This document shows positions 21,742 through 33,328 of a stretch of 64,000 nucleotides of DNA, piece after piece. The stretch spans positions 20,468,501 through 20,532,500 of the forward strand of contig NC_088348.1 of assembly GCF_036884655.1 (NCBI RefSeq), in the 5' to 3' direction. The notes below the pieces were generated by a model. It was not told where the DNA came from, did no database searches, and worked only from the letters and a program-made list of their open reading frames with translations. The stretch comes from Musa acuminata AAA Group. Taxonomy: Eukaryota; Streptophyta; Magnoliopsida; Zingiberales; Musaceae. The translations under genes and the position numbers were made by a program. Numbering within the stretch: position 1 is the first letter of the stretch; each line of letters starts with the position of its first letter.

Positions 21742-24363
21742 ATCTCCCCCTTTTTGATGATGACAACTACTTGATGACGGAGTTAAACTTAACTCCCGGA
21801 GTTTAAACAAACTCCCCCTATCAATATGCCATATTGATAGAAACTCTTAGATTCAAAAATCTAAGCAACATGTCATCATAAACGGAGTTAACCTTAACTC
21901 CCAGAGTTTAAACATACTCCCCCTATCAATATGCCATATTGATAGAACCTTGAATTCAAACTGAATTCAAGTCATTGCAATATTCATCATGAATACTTAC
22001 AACACGTTATCATGAACTTATGCATAAACTTATGCATGTCATGTCATCAAATACTTATGCATGTCATGTCATCAAATACTTCTCCCCCTTTGTTGTCAAC
22101 AAAAAGGAGAAGTACCACAATCAAGTGTTTGTGATATTGGTTCAACTCATTGCATGAAAAACATAATATCAAGTTTTATCATCATGCAGTTTTGAAGCCG
22201 AAAAATTTAGCAAATGTTACATCATGCTTAGAACATTCAAGCTATCAAGTTTTGGATATGCAAGTTTTACAGCATAAAAGATAGCACTTTTATAACATGC
22301 AAGCTAGCAATGTTGCAACATTTTAGAACTTGCAAGCTAGCAATTTAGAGATGTTCAAGAAGGCAACTCTTGCTTCTTGAGATAGGCAAGATAGCACTTT
22401 TGCAATTTTTGTTTGGCAAGCTTGTGATGTTTCAAGATAACAAGCTCTTTCTTCTCTTTTGAGAAGTGTCATTTTTGCTTTTGTTGCAAAGTGCAAGCTA
22501 GCAAAATGCCAAACTAGCAAGAGATAATGTTTTACATGAGGCAAGCAAACAATTTGGCAAGTGTTACATTTGCATCTTCTCTTTAGATGTGCAAGAAAAT
22601 AAACAAGTTTTTGCATTTTCTTGACATTTCAAGCTAGCAATTATCGGTGATGTTCAAGATAGTAATTTCTTCTCTTTTGTAATTTTTGCCTTTTTCTTGA
22701 ATTGTGCTAGCAATCTATCTCCCCCTTTGTCATTGTCAAAAAGAAGGGAAAAACCCTTTACATCAATTTCTAAATCATGACAAAGGTAAGTAATCATTCT
22801 TATTTGTGCATCATTATAGTTTCAATGCACAAATTCATTAACATTACATTTCATTTTTTTATGCATGATACCGAAAAATCAATCATCATCATGAGCATAT
22901 CAAACATGATATTCAAGCATTCATGATACATCATTTTGGCAACATAATCATAGATATTCAAACGATGGTATCTAAATGTCAGAATTCATTACATCCTATT
23001 ATGCATGATCATTGACTCCTCATTTGTATTTCATGCATTATTTCATTTCATCTCATAAGCAATATCAAGAAGAGTTATTGGATGATGAGATAAATATTTT
23101 ATGAATACACGGAATATCATAAGTGTTTCATGTATTCATATTATCACATGAAGCATATTATCATTTTTAAGATTCATAACATGAATAACGTTATTACTAT
23201 TTCATCAAAATCAATTTCGAGATTCACACAATATCATGAAATCATTAATCTCGATAAGATGGGAAAAGCATTTTCTTTTTAAATGATTCTTTTAACACAT
23301 CATAAAAAACTCATTCATAATTCAAGTGATTTACAAGATATCATAAATGAATTTATCACTTGTATTTCATCAAAATCGAGAACTCTAGAGATAGAAAATG
23401 ATTGAAGCATTTAACATGATTGATGCATGATTCATATTTAAAGTGTATCTTATGTCATAAATACGAATCAAGCATTTGTCAAATCTGAAATCATCCTCAA
23501 AATTACATTCAATAAATTCATGTATGACAAGCATAGATTTATTGAAAAATTAATAAGATAGAGGATTACATTTCAAGTGTTCATCAATTGTAGCATTTCA
23601 TCATATGGTAAGATATCAATGCGTAAAACTGTGAAGCAAGATTTTGTTTGATATCTTGATACAGGGCATGATGTACACATTTCGAATATTTTAGCAAGTG
23701 TAGCATTGCATCACATGGTAATATATCAGCTCGTATGATGCAAATTTTTGTTTGATATCTTGATACAGGGCATATAGCAATGATAGCAATCATATATTTC
23801 TTGGTGATGCAAGCATGGGATAATCATAGCATAGTGTTTATAGCATCAATTCATATATTTCTCCCCTTTTTTTTTAAGTGTTTCATCTTAAGTGATCGAT
23901 TTCATGTTAGCATGCCTTTTCATTTATGTCAAATGAAAACATACATCAACGTTTAGGATCGTGAAATGAATTTCATCATAAAACCATCAATCACAAAAAT
24001 CATCATGTATAACTTTAAAATCTCAAATCTTTATTCTTATGTCAAAATCATACATCATATTTAACAAACAAAGACAATGAAAAATATCAAGCCTTCCAGA
24101 CAAAAGCCATGTATCGTCATTGAAAAGCAATATGAAAATCATCAAAATATACATTCTTGCTTCTCAAGCACATAAATAAGATTTAATCTCACTAGGTGTA
24201 CAATCATTAGATTTCTATCTTGCATTAACATAAGACATGCAATTTTCATTATCATTTTCAAAATTACAAGCATGATCATATTTTTGCATTTTCATTATTA
24301 AATTATTAAAAATGTAATTTTCAAGAAAATTTAAAGAAAAAGAAAAATGCATCATGAAAAACA
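21742..24363 (-). other. Element A non-coding spacer with polypurine tracts and hairpins
   Basis: It starts with the polypurine tract ATCTCCCCCTTTTT (AAAAAGGGGGAGAT in element sense). Further C-rich tracts (AACTCCCCCTATC twice; TCTCCCCCTTTG at 22081 and 22720) repeat the theme. CTTCTCC...GGAGAAG at 22080-22113 frames TTTGTTGTCAACAAA, a strong hairpin. Degenerate AAGCTAGCAA motifs recur at 22240-22720 and a duplicated block GATATCTTGATACAGGGCAT at 23588-23771. No pol coding sequence is present. Confidence 0.75.
23588..23771 (-). repeat. Direct duplication in element A spacer
   Basis: Two copies of GTAGCATTNCATCANATGGTAA...TTTGTTTGATATCTTGATACAGGGCAT, starting near 23588 and 23699, about 110 bp apart. 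Confidence 0.75.
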
Positions 24364-25299
24364 TCATGTAATTTCGAAGTAAATTAAAGGCATTTTGATT
24401 ACCTCAGCGTCGAAAGGCGTAAAGGCGTAGTTTGCCACCTCGCCTTTGTTGATTTTCTCCTCGTCTTCAGAGGAGCTCGATTCATCCCAATTTTTGTTCT
24501 TCTTCTTGCGTTCAAAGCAAGTAGTTCCGTTCTTTTTACTTTTTAATTTTTGTTTCATTTGTAGTTTAAGTTCACCATCACTTGAGCTTATGCTCGAGTG
24601 GTCTTCAAATGTTCTATGTCCCAAATCCTTCCTGTTCTTTGGAAGGTGGTTCTCAAGTTCTTCACGTGCATTGCACGTCATTTCATATGTGATCAATGAA
24701 CCAATTAGTTCTTCAAGTGGAAATTGGTTCAAGTTTTTCGATTCTTGAATAGCAGTTACTTTTGAATCCCAAGTTTTAGAAAGTGAGCGCAAAACTTTGT
24801 TAACGAGTTCAAAATCCGAAAAGCATTTACCAAGTGATTTTAAACCATTGACGACATCCGTAAAACGGGTGTACATGTCAACAACGGTTTCGCTTGGTTT
24901 CATATGAAAAAGCTCGAAATCATGCAGTAAAACATTAACTTTCGAGTCTTTGACTCTACTAGTTCCCTCGTGCGTGATTTCAAGAGCGCGCCAAATATCG
25001 AAAGCCGTTTCGCACAAAGAAACCCGATTGAACTCATTTTTGTCCAAAGCGCAAAATAAGGCATTCATAGCCTTTGCGTTTAAAGAAAAATACTTCTTCT
25101 CTAAATCCGACCATTCATTCATCGGTTTAGAGGGAAGTTGAAAACCGTTTTCAACGATATTCCATAAATCCAGATTTAGAGAAATCAAGAAAACTCTCAT
25201 TCGAGTTTTCCAATAAGTGTAGTCCAATCCGTTAAAGAACGGTGGACGAAAGACCGAAAAGCCCTCTTGAAGAGCCATTTCTCTCGGGTGTAAATCCAA
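24364..25299 (-). CDS. gag: Gag of element A, zinc-knuckle-less, intact ORF
   Basis: 311 codons without a stop. The true start is probably the second methionine (25278, MALQEGF), since related Gags begin MALYGFQEGHS and MAYSGMQEGHS. The capsid-like domain is clear: RPPFFNGLDYTYWKTRMRVF, NALFCALDKNEFNRVS, MYTRFTDVVNGLK and FPLEELIGSLITYEM. The C-terminal part is basic, then acidic (SSSSEDEE). Where Sirevirus Gag has a CCHC knuckle (CYECKKPGHYKNDC in B) this protein has only CFE and then RKKKNKNWDE, so the knuckle is gone. It then ends in EVIKMPLIYFEIT, a tail not seen in B. The ORF is 16 bp from the primer site. Gag should assemble particles; how RNA is packaged without a knuckle is unknown. 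Confidence 0.85.
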   Translation of the reverse strand: MDLHPREMALQEGFSVFRPPFFNGLDYTYWKTRMRVFLISLNLDLWNIVENGFQLPSKPMNEWSDLEKKYFSLNAKAMNALFCALDKNEFNRVSLCETAFDIWRALEITHEGTSRVKDSKVNVLLHDFELFHMKPSETVVDMYTRFTDVVNGLKSLGKCFSDFELVNKVLRSLSKTWDSKVTAIQESKNLNQFPLEELIGSLITYEMTCNAREELENHLPKNRKDLGHRTFEDHSSISSSDGELKLQMKQKLKSKKNGTTCFERKKKNKNWDESSSSEDEEKINKGEVANYAFTPFDAEVIKMPLIYFEIT

Positions 25300-25314
25300 A
25301 ATGAGAAATACCCC

Positions 25315-25326
25315 GCTCTGATACCA
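25315..25326 (-). other. Primer binding site of element A
   Basis: Perfect GCTCTGATACCA, 2 bp from the 5' LTR. Confidence 0.92.
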
Positions 25327-25459
25327 ATTGTTAGGATCGAGAGCACTAAGAGGGGGGGGGGGTGAATTAGTGCAGCGGAAATCATTCAGCGATTAAAAAC
25401 GAAAGCTGCGTTCGTTCGATAAAAACTATTTTGATGCAAAAGCCAATTCTAAGATTACT

Positions 25460-25960
25460 TATGATTAAGTGCAGTTTATGTCTAAACAAAGTTTGCGTCT
25501 AAGCGCAATTTACGCAGTTTGCAGTTTGCGTCTAAATGCAGATTGCGTCTAAGCGCAGTTTGCATCTAAGCACAGTTTACGTCTAAACTCAGATTGCGTC
25601 TAAGCGCAGTTTGCGTCTAAGCGCAGTTTGCGTCTAAGCACAGATTGCGTTTAAGCACAGTTTGCGTCTAAGCGCAGTTTACGTCTAAAATCAGATTGCG
25701 TCTAAGCGTAGTGCAGTTTGCGTCTAAACGCAGTTTTACATCTAAACACAGTTTTACGTCTAAACGTAGTTTTACGTCTAAACGCAGTTTGCGTCTAAAT
25801 GCAGTTTTACATCTAAACGTAGTTTTACGTCTAAACGCAGTTTGCGTCTAAACGTAGTTTTACGTCTAAACGTAGTTTTACGTTTAAAAGTAGTTTATGT
25901 CTAAAACATAATTTTACGTCTAAAAACAGTTTGCGCAGTTTACGTCTAAACGCAGTTTTA
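25460..25960 (-). repeat. Minisatellite in element A 5' LTR
   Basis: Same GCGTCTAA-based array as 19450-19945, with closely matching order of variant units and only scattered substitutions. Confidence 0.9.
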
Positions 25961-26435
25961 AAGGGATCTGAACTTAGAAACTTCGTTCGTAAAAGCGCAT
26001 AAGACAGTTTTGCAGAATCAAAACGTAAACGTAAACTATAATGTATGAAAACACCGATTTACGTCTGAATGCAGATTCGGAAAGATCAGCACTTAGAAAC
26101 TTGTTCATAAAGGCGCAGAGAGCAGTAGCTATGTAGGAGGTTTGCGGTAATGATAAAGTGCTCAAAATAAACGCAAACCAGAGATTTAGAGTGGTTCGGT
26201 CCGTCTTGACCTACTCCACTTTTGGCTTCCTCCACCGACAAGGTCACCGACGTCAACTAGAAGCCTTCCTTCAATAGGCGAAGGCCAACTACCCTCTTAC
26301 AGATTCACTCCTTTTGACGGGCTTAGGAGACAACCCTTACAGAAGTTTTCTCTCCTCTCTTTACAACTCAAACTTGAAGAATAGAAAGAGGAGAACTAGC
26401 AGTTTTGAGCTCTAAGAAACACAGAAAGATAGCAA

Positions 26436-26440
26436 GATTT
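26436..26440. repeat. TSD of element B (left copy)
   Basis: GATTT, repeated exactly at 34551-34555. Element A's other LTR reads AGCAAGATTTCGAGTG uninterrupted at this point. Confidence 0.95.
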
Positions 26441-27662
26441 TGTTAGGATCGGAGCGGCACTAAGAGGGGGGGGGTGAATTAGTGCAGCGGATTAAAACTT
26501 CGATTTTAACAAAATCTTTCGTACGTTAAGAATGAAACTTGAGAAATTTAACTTGAAGGCGTATTCTTAAAGTTGCGCAGCAAGAGTAATAAGGAACTAA
26601 AGCAGTAAGAAGATTTGCAGTAATGTAAATGACAATAATAAAAAGCAAACCAGAGATTACGCCGATTTTTAGAGTGGTTCGGTCAAATGACCTACTCCAC
26701 TTGCGAGGCCCCTCTTCGATGAGGCTCCCACCTTCCACTAGCAAGTCTCTTGAAATGGAAGGGTAAACACCCCTCTTACAACCTTTTACAAGCAGCTCAA
26801 CCTCTTACAAATTTTCAATAAGAAAGAAGGAGGAGAACTCTCTAGCAAATTGAAAACAAGACTTGCTAAGACTTTCTAAGACTTTTCTCTCAATCAAAAT
26901 GCTTCTCAAAAGTTGTAACCTCAGCTGAGATTTGAGGGGTATTTATAAGCCTCAAGAGGATTCAAATTTTGGGCTCCAAAATTTGAATTCTCTTAGGGTT
27001 CCCGGTGCTGGCGGTTCCACCGCCCAGCCAGGCGGTGCCACCGCCCAGCGCTCGGGTGCTGGACGGTGCAACCGCCCAGCCAAGGAGGTGTCACCGCCCA
27101 GCACTCGGGTGCTGGGCGGTGCCACCGCCCAGCCAGGCGGTTCCACCGCCTAGCTTTCCGATTCATTGGTTTGGCTTATTTTTCGCCCAAACCAAATTTG
27201 ACTTTGGGCCTAGTTGGCCCCTAACCAGGATATAGGATTATCTCTTAATCCTAATCCTAATTACAGGTGAACTACATAAAAAACATCCTAAGCAAGTTTT
27301 TTAACCGCGAACGTCGAGTCTTGTTCCGGCGAGCTTTCCGACGAACTTCTTCCGACGGACTCCCTGCAAGCTCCCAATCTTTGTGATGACTTTAACGAGT
27401 AGCCGAGCCTTCTTGGTGATCTCCGCGAGCCTCCGACGATTTCTTCGGCGAACTTCCGACACGTTCCCGATTTCTTCTCGGACGGTTCCGGCAGCATCTC
27501 CGATGATTCTTCGGTCTCTTAAACGTCCATCGAGCTCGACTCCGGTATCCTTGCTTTATGTTTTCTGATTATCGTAGTTAATCCTGCACACTTAACTCAA
27601 TAATATGGATTAGATCAATTAACCCACCAATTGATTATATCATCAAAATCCGAGATTCAACA
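26441..27662 (-). repeat. 3' LTR of element B
   Basis: 1222 bp. TATA box equivalent at 26940-26948 (TATTTATAA, one base changed from the 5' LTR). Palindromic array 27000-27160; CTTCCGACGA-type repeats 27310-27545. Confidence 0.95.
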
Positions 27663-28671
27663 ATCTCCCCCTTTTTGATGATGACAATCAATTGATGACG
27701 GAGTTAAACATAACTCCCCCTATCTATATGCCATATTATGAGAAAAAGAAAAAACACTTGAATTCCATCCCATTGGATTCAATCATAACCCGATAAGTTC
27801 TAATCGTGGAACTTTATCGTTATCCTCATTAAACAATAGTGAGTACGAAACTTCGATGAAAATCATAAGTTAAATGATACGGGACGAGTTTTGCTACGAT
27901 AGAAGATAAAGATTTTCAATATAAATTTCATGATATCAATCTTGTGATATTTTCAAGGATTTGCAAGTCATATAAGACATTCATATCACAAATTCATATT
28001 AGCCATGCTATCGTTCTGGTGTAAGTCATCACTTCTCCCCCTTTGTCATCAACAAAAAGGAAAATGAGACTTGAAGCACATATTTTGTCATACAACGATT
28101 TTATCATTGAAAATTAAGTATGCAAAAATATTTACGCAGAGTTCATTTTAGAGGAAAATTCAGCATGCATTCATATTATCTAATCTCTTCTTCCTATGAA
28201 TAACAGAAATTATAGATGTATAAGAGAGAGATTGGGATAAAAAAAAATTCAAGTATTAATTTCACGAAGTCAAGATCATAATTCGAATACAAACTCATTC
28301 AAATCATCAAATTCATGAAGATCTCAACATTACTTTTTAATCATCACATAAGGCATTTAAAGAATTTTTGAAACATAGGAGAATGATTAATTTAAGCATA
28401 CAATGTTTCAATCAAATTCAAGTCATGAATGCCAATACTTTCATATTTGTAAGTATCAATTCATGAATGCCAAAAGATATTATTTGTGATTCCAATTTTG
28501 CAAGATCAAGATTATGATTTAGATAAAACTTATTTAAATCAAATCGCTAACTTGAAATTCATTATCAAGTCATCAAAGTCGATTTCGAGATTTCACAACA
28601 TGTCATATGGAATGAGAGATGGAAAGAAGATGAAAAACTTTACGGAAAATCCAATCAAACAAGTTTATTGT
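27663..28671 (-). other. Element B region between pol and 3' LTR
   Basis: It starts with the polypurine tract ATCTCCCCCTTTTTGATGATG, has ACTCCCCCTATC near 27713 and CTTCTCCCCCTTTGTC followed by AACAAAAAGG at about 28033. It is otherwise AT-rich without a credible ORF. The layout matches the Sirevirus habit of repeated polypurine tracts. Confidence 0.75.
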
Positions 28672-31653
28672 TTAGGGACAATTTAACATACCTAATTCCC
28701 TTCTAATGAATTCAAATTGGTCTTCATTCAAGGCTTTTGTGAATATATCCGCTAATTGATGCTTTGTGTCAATGAATTCTAGAACAATATTATTGTTAAG
28801 GACATGATCGCGTATGAAATGATGCCTAACGTCGATGTGCTTAGTTCTAGAATGCTGAATTGGATTTTTAGTAAGACATATGGCACTAGTATTATCACAT
28901 TTTATGGGAATATTTTTAAAGTGAATTCCATAGTCTTCTAATGTATTTTTCATCCAAATGACTTGTGCACAACATGCACTTGCAGCTATGTATTCGGCTT
29001 CTGCCGTAGATAGTGCAACTGAATTTTGTTTCTTGGAAGTCCAAGAAACAAGTGCATGTCCTAAAAATTGGCATGTTCCGGATGTACTTTTTCTATCTAT
29101 TCTGCATCCGCCAAAATCGGCATCCGCATAGGCTATTAAATCAAAATTTTCAGATTTTGGATACCACAATCCTAAATTTGAAGTTCCTTTAAGATACCTA
29201 AATATTCTTTTAACACTCTTAAGATGAGATAATTTAGGATTAGATTGAAACCTAGCGCAAAGTCCTACACTAAACATAATATCCGGTCTAGTCGCAGTGA
29301 GGTAGAGTAGACTACCTATCATTCCCCTATATGTTTTTTGATCGAAACTTTCACCATTTTCATCCATATCTAACTTAGTCGCAGTACTCATAGGGGTGTT
29401 TATTGCTTTTGAATTATCCATGTTAAATCGTTTTAACAATTCTAATGTATATTTGGATTGGTTAAGAAATATACCATCACTAAGTTGTTTGATTTGTAAT
29501 CCCAAAAAGAAAGTTAATTCACCCATTAAACTCATTTCAAATTCAAGACTCATACATTTGGCAAATGATTCACATAGTGATTCATCCGAAGAGCCAAACA
29601 CAATATCGTCAACATAAATTTGCACAATAAGAAAATTATTTTCAAAATGTTTAATAAACAATGTAGTATCAACCTTGCCTTTGGTAAAATTATTTAAAAT
29701 AAGAAAGGAACTAAGCCTTTCATACCAAGCTCTAGGAGCTTGTTTTAAGCCATAGAGAGCTTTAGTCAATTTGAATACATGATTAGGAAGAAGAGAATTT
29801 TCAAATCCGGGAGGTTGTTCGACAAATACTTCTTCGGAAATAAAACCATTCAAGAAAGCACTTTTAACATCCATTTGAAATAGTTTAAAATTATTACTAC
29901 TAGCATAGGCAAGGAGCATCCTTATGGCTTCTAATCGAGCCACGGGAGCGAAGGTTTCTTCGTAATCGATACCTTCTTCTTGGTTGAAACCTTTGGCCAC
30001 TAATCTAGCCTTGTTTCTAACCACAATACCATTTTCGTCTTGCTTGTTTCTAAAGACCCACTTAGTACCTATGACTAAGTGGTCACTTGGTCTAGGAACA
30101 AGCTTCCATACCTCATTCCTCTCAAATTGGTTCAATTCTTCTTGCATTGCAATGATCCAAAAATCATCTTTTAAGGCTTCGTCAATGCATTTAGGTTCAA
30201 TTTGAGAAAGGAAGGCGGCGTTAGCACAAAAATTTTTGAAAGAAGAACGAGTTTGAACCCCTTTTGATGTATCTCCTATAATTTGCTCTTTTGGATGAGC
30301 ATCTACATACTTCCATTCTTTTGGTAAAGAAATTTCGGAAGAAGATGCATTCAAATGGCTATTTTGAGGAGAGGGTTCATTTAAATTCAAATTATCAAAA
30401 CCAAGATCATCATCAAAATCATTTTTCTTTAAATCGGAAATTTCATTAAAAACTACATGAATAGACTCTTCAATTACTAAAGTTCTTTTATTAAAAACCC
30501 GAAAAGCTTTAGAAACGGAAGAGTAACCAAGAAAGATGCCTTCATCGGATTTAGCATCAAATTTTCCTAAAGCATCCCTTTCATTTAAAATAAAGCATTT
30601 ACAACCAAAAACTTTAAAATAGGAGATGTTTGGTTTTTTGTTATTCCATAATTCATAGGGAGTTTTGGATAAGGATGGTCTTATTAGGACTCTATTCATG
30701 ATGTAGCAAGCCGTATTTACAGCTTCGGCCCAAAAGTACTTAGGTAAACTTTGTTCATTCAACATAGTTCTTGCCATTTCTTGTAGGTTTCTATTTTTCC
30801 TTTCAACTACTCCATTTTGTTGAGGATTTCTTGGAGTTGAGAAGTTGTGATTGTACCCATTACTTTCGCAAAAATTTTGAAAGTCACGGTTTTGGAATTC
30901 ACCACCGTGATCACTCCGAATTGATGAAATCATGAAGCCTTTTTCGTTTTGAGTGAGTTTACAAAATTTAGAGAAACACTTGAAGCAATCACTTTTGTGA
31001 GCTAAGAAATAGGTCCAAGTGTATCTAGAGTAGTCATCCACAATCACAAAAGCATATTTGCTTCCACCTAGACTTGTTGTATCAATTGGTCCAAATAAGT
31101 CCAAATGGATCAATTGTAATGGTCTAGTAGTGCTAATTTGATTTTTTGGTTTGAAGCTTGTTTTTATTTGTTTGCCTAGTTGACATGCATCGCATACTTT
31201 GTCCTTAATAAACTTTAAATTTGGAATTCCTCGTACTAATTCTTGAGATGAGATCTTAGATATTGTTTTCATGCTTGCATGGCCTAATCTCCTATGCCAA
31301 AGCCAAGCATCATCATTTACGACGGAGAAGCACATTTCATTACTTAGTTCATCAAGATTGATGGTATAGACATTATTTTGTTTTAAAGCAATCATAGTCA
31401 TGTTATGATTTGGTTTTTCAATAATGCACATATTTGATTCAAACCTAACGATATAACCTTTATCGCATAGTTGACTTATACTTAAGAGATTGTGTTTCAA
31501 TCCATCAACTAGTAAAACATCATCAATGGAAAAACTAAATTTGTTACCAATAGTTCCCTTGCCAATGATTTTGCCTTTGTTGTTGTCTCCGAAGGTGACG
31601 TACCCTTCTTCTTTGCTAGTGAGCATAGAGAAATGAGATGGATCTCCAGTCAT
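28672..31653 (-). CDS. pol: Element B pol polyprotein (protease end, integrase, RT, RNase H)
   Basis: 993 open codons from the methionine of the HMTGD motif; the same frame extends upstream through protease [10 protein letters not shown] to a TAG at 31711. Integrase zinc site about residues 120-157 (H120, H125, C154, C157), catalytic D185, D248 and E284 (NGVVERKNR). [24 protein letters not shown] with D595, YVDD at 680-683. RNase H: YADADFGG (D844/D846), STAEAEY (E885), KCDNTSA (D920). It ends ELGMLNCP. All catalytic residues expected for copia integrase, RT and RNase H are present, so the encoded domains look competent. As a retroelement polyprotein it should be made as a Gag-Pol fusion, and the upstream stops would block that without read-through. 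Confidence 0.93.
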   Translation of the reverse strand: MTGDPSHFSMLTSKEEGYVTFGDNNKGKIIGKGTIGNKFSFSIDDVLLVDGLKHNLLSISQLCDKGYIVRFESNMCIIEKPNHNMTMIALKQNNVYTINLDELSNEMCFSVVNDDAWLWHRRLGHASMKTISKISSQELVRGIPNLKFIKDKVCDACQLGKQIKTSFKPKNQISTTRPLQLIHLDLFGPIDTTSLGGSKYAFVIVDDYSRYTWTYFLAHKSDCFKCFSKFCKLTQNEKGFMISSIRSDHGGEFQNRDFQNFCESNGYNHNFSTPRNPQQNGVVERKNRNLQEMARTMLNEQSLPKYFWAEAVNTACYIMNRVLIRPSLSKTPYELWNNKKPNISYFKVFGCKCFILNERDALGKFDAKSDEGIFLGYSSVSKAFRVFNKRTLVIEESIHVVFNEISDLKKNDFDDDLGFDNLNLNEPSPQNSHLNASSSEISLPKEWKYVDAHPKEQIIGDTSKGVQTRSSFKNFCANAAFLSQIEPKCIDEALKDDFWIIAMQEELNQFERNEVWKLVPRPSDHLVIGTKWVFRNKQDENGIVVRNKARLVAKGFNQEEGIDYEETFAPVARLEAIRMLLAYASSNNFKLFQMDVKSAFLNGFISEEVFVEQPPGFENSLLPNHVFKLTKALYGLKQAPRAWYERLSSFLILNNFTKGKVDTTLFIKHFENNFLIVQIYVDDIVFGSSDESLCESFAKCMSLEFEMSLMGELTFFLGLQIKQLSDGIFLNQSKYTLELLKRFNMDNSKAINTPMSTATKLDMDENGESFDQKTYRGMIGSLLYLTATRPDIMFSVGLCARFQSNPKLSHLKSVKRIFRYLKGTSNLGLWYPKSENFDLIAYADADFGGCRIDRKSTSGTCQFLGHALVSWTSKKQNSVALSTAEAEYIAASACCAQVIWMKNTLEDYGIHFKNIPIKCDNTSAICLTKNPIQHSRTKHIDVRHHFIRDHVLNNNIVLEFIDTKHQLADIFTKALNEDQFEFIRRELGMLNCP

Positions 31654-31710
31654 ATGTCTTGAGCATCCACTATCGAGATACCATCTCTTGCTCCTAGCTT
31701 GTGGGTTTTT

Positions 31711-33276
31711 CTACAAAAGAGGATGATTTTTAGGTACCCATTTGATTTTGGGTGCCTCAAAAATTGACCCACTAACTTTGTTATTTATTATCGAATCCTT
31801 TATAGTTCCTTTAGGAACCCATATTAATTTTTGTGAACTCATTTTCCTAAAAGGACATTTGTAGGCAATATGTCCGGATTTGCAACAGAAGTTGCATTGC
31901 ATATAAGAGGAAACATGTAATGTAGGTCCTTTTATGAAAGTGGTAGGATTTTGATGTAATCCTTTTACAAATCCAATTCCATTTCTATTTGCGATGTGAC
32001 CCTTGTGTGCAAGGATCATATCTAATCCTTTGCTACCAACCTTAAACTTGTTTAAGGTTTCTTTAAGAAGCAAATTTTCATTTTTTATTGCTTCTAAATG
32101 CTCACACTTAGAGCATGGAGGAGTTTGAATATTATCAAACTTATCTTGTAGCAAAGCATGCTCTTTCTTTAAGATACTTAACTTCTTGCTAACAGTTCTA
32201 CATTCATCAAATAATTCATGAAAAGCGATAGAGAGTTCTTCAAAAGATAAATCTTCATTAAGTAAATCACATACCTCTTCTCCTAAAGCCATTAGCGCGT
32301 AATGAGCAACTTGCTCGGTGTTGGACTCCTCTTCTTCGGATGCGCTTGAATCATCCCACGTTGCCTTGAACGCCTTCTTCTTTGATGTCCTCTTTTTGGC
32401 TTGAGGACAATCGTTCTTGTAGTGTCCCGGTTTTTTGCATTCATAGCAAATCACTTGGTCCTTCTTTTGTTCAAATTTATTTTTTGTATTATTTTTAAAT
32501 CTGTTCTTTCTTAAATATTTTTTAAACTTTTGAGTCAAAAGTGCAATGTCATTGTCACTGTCCTCATCACTTGATGTTCCTTTCAAGTGGTCTTCTTATG
32601 ATTTGAGTGCCATATCCTTCCTGTTCTTTGGAAGGGGGTTCTCGAGCTTGTCATGAGCTTGACATGTCATTTCGTAGGTCATTAGAGACCCAATGAGTTC
32701 TTCAAGAGGGAATGCTTTAAGGTCTTTGGCCTCTTGAATGGCCGTAACTTTTGGATCCCAACTTTTAGGGAGGGATCTTAAGATTTTAGTTACTAGTTCA
32801 AAGTTAGTAAAATCTTTACCAAGAGCTTTGAGTCCATTGATGACATCCGTAAACCGGGTGTACATGTCTCCGATGAACTCACTTGGTTTCATTCGGAAAA
32901 GTTCGTAAGAGTGCACAAGGATGTTGATTTTGGACTCTTTCACTCGGCTAGTGCCTTCATGAGTGACCTCAAGAGTTCTCCAAATATCAAAAGCCGAATC
33001 ACACATTGAAACACGATTAAATTCGTTTTTGTCTAGTGCACAAAACAAGGCATTCATAGCCTTTGCATTTAAAGCAAAAACCTTCTTCTCCGATTCATTC
33101 CATTCGCTCATCGGAAGAGAAGATTTTTGAAATCCATTCTCGACAATAGACCAAAGCTCAAAGTCCATAGAAATGAGGAAGATTCTCATGCGAGTCTTCC
33201 AATATGTGTAATCCGACCCATTAAACAAAGGTGGTCGTGCAATAGAATGGCCCTCTTGCATGCCGGAGTAAGCCAT
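31711..33276 (-). pseudogene. gag: Element B gag, two nonsense codons
   Basis: Starts MAYSGMQEGHS at 33276. The capsid-like domain fills the first 226 codons (32596-33276), ending at a TAA after MALKS (32596-32598). The same frame resumes with EDHLKGTSSDEDSDNDIALL, a basic region, a first CCHC knuckle CYECKKPGHYKNDC and an acidic stretch. A coiled-coil-like region follows (LSILKKEHALLQDKFDNI), then a second knuckle CNFCCKSGHIAYKC, and the frame stops at TAG (31711-31713) just before protease. Two knuckles and a coiled coil are known for Sirevirus Gag. Both stops keep the frame, so each is a single substitution; the TAG fits a CAG-to-TAG change, common at methylated CHG sites. Read-through is conceivable but unsupported. 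Confidence 0.9.
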
Positions 33277-33314
33277 CTCTCTTGGGTATTAAACCAAATA
33301 TGAGAGATAACCTT

Positions 33315-33326
33315 GCTCTGATACCA
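33315..33326 (-). other. Primer binding site of element B
   Basis: Perfect GCTCTGATACCA, 2 bp from the 5' LTR. Confidence 0.93.
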
Positions 33327-33328
33327 CT

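Noticed and set aside
25315..25326. tRNA gene fragments at GCTCTGATACCA sites
   Set aside because: Only the 12-base primer complement is present, next to LTR ends; no cloverleaf follows.
26952..27235. Proline/glycine/alanine-rich frames repeated in element B LTRs on both strands
   Set aside because: They are translations of the GGCGGTGCCACCGCC array; conservation between the LTRs follows from LTR identity, not coding selection.
28672..31653. Endogenous plant pararetrovirus
   Set aside because: No movement protein or caulimovirid gene order; integrase, LTRs and TSDs identify an LTR retrotransposon.
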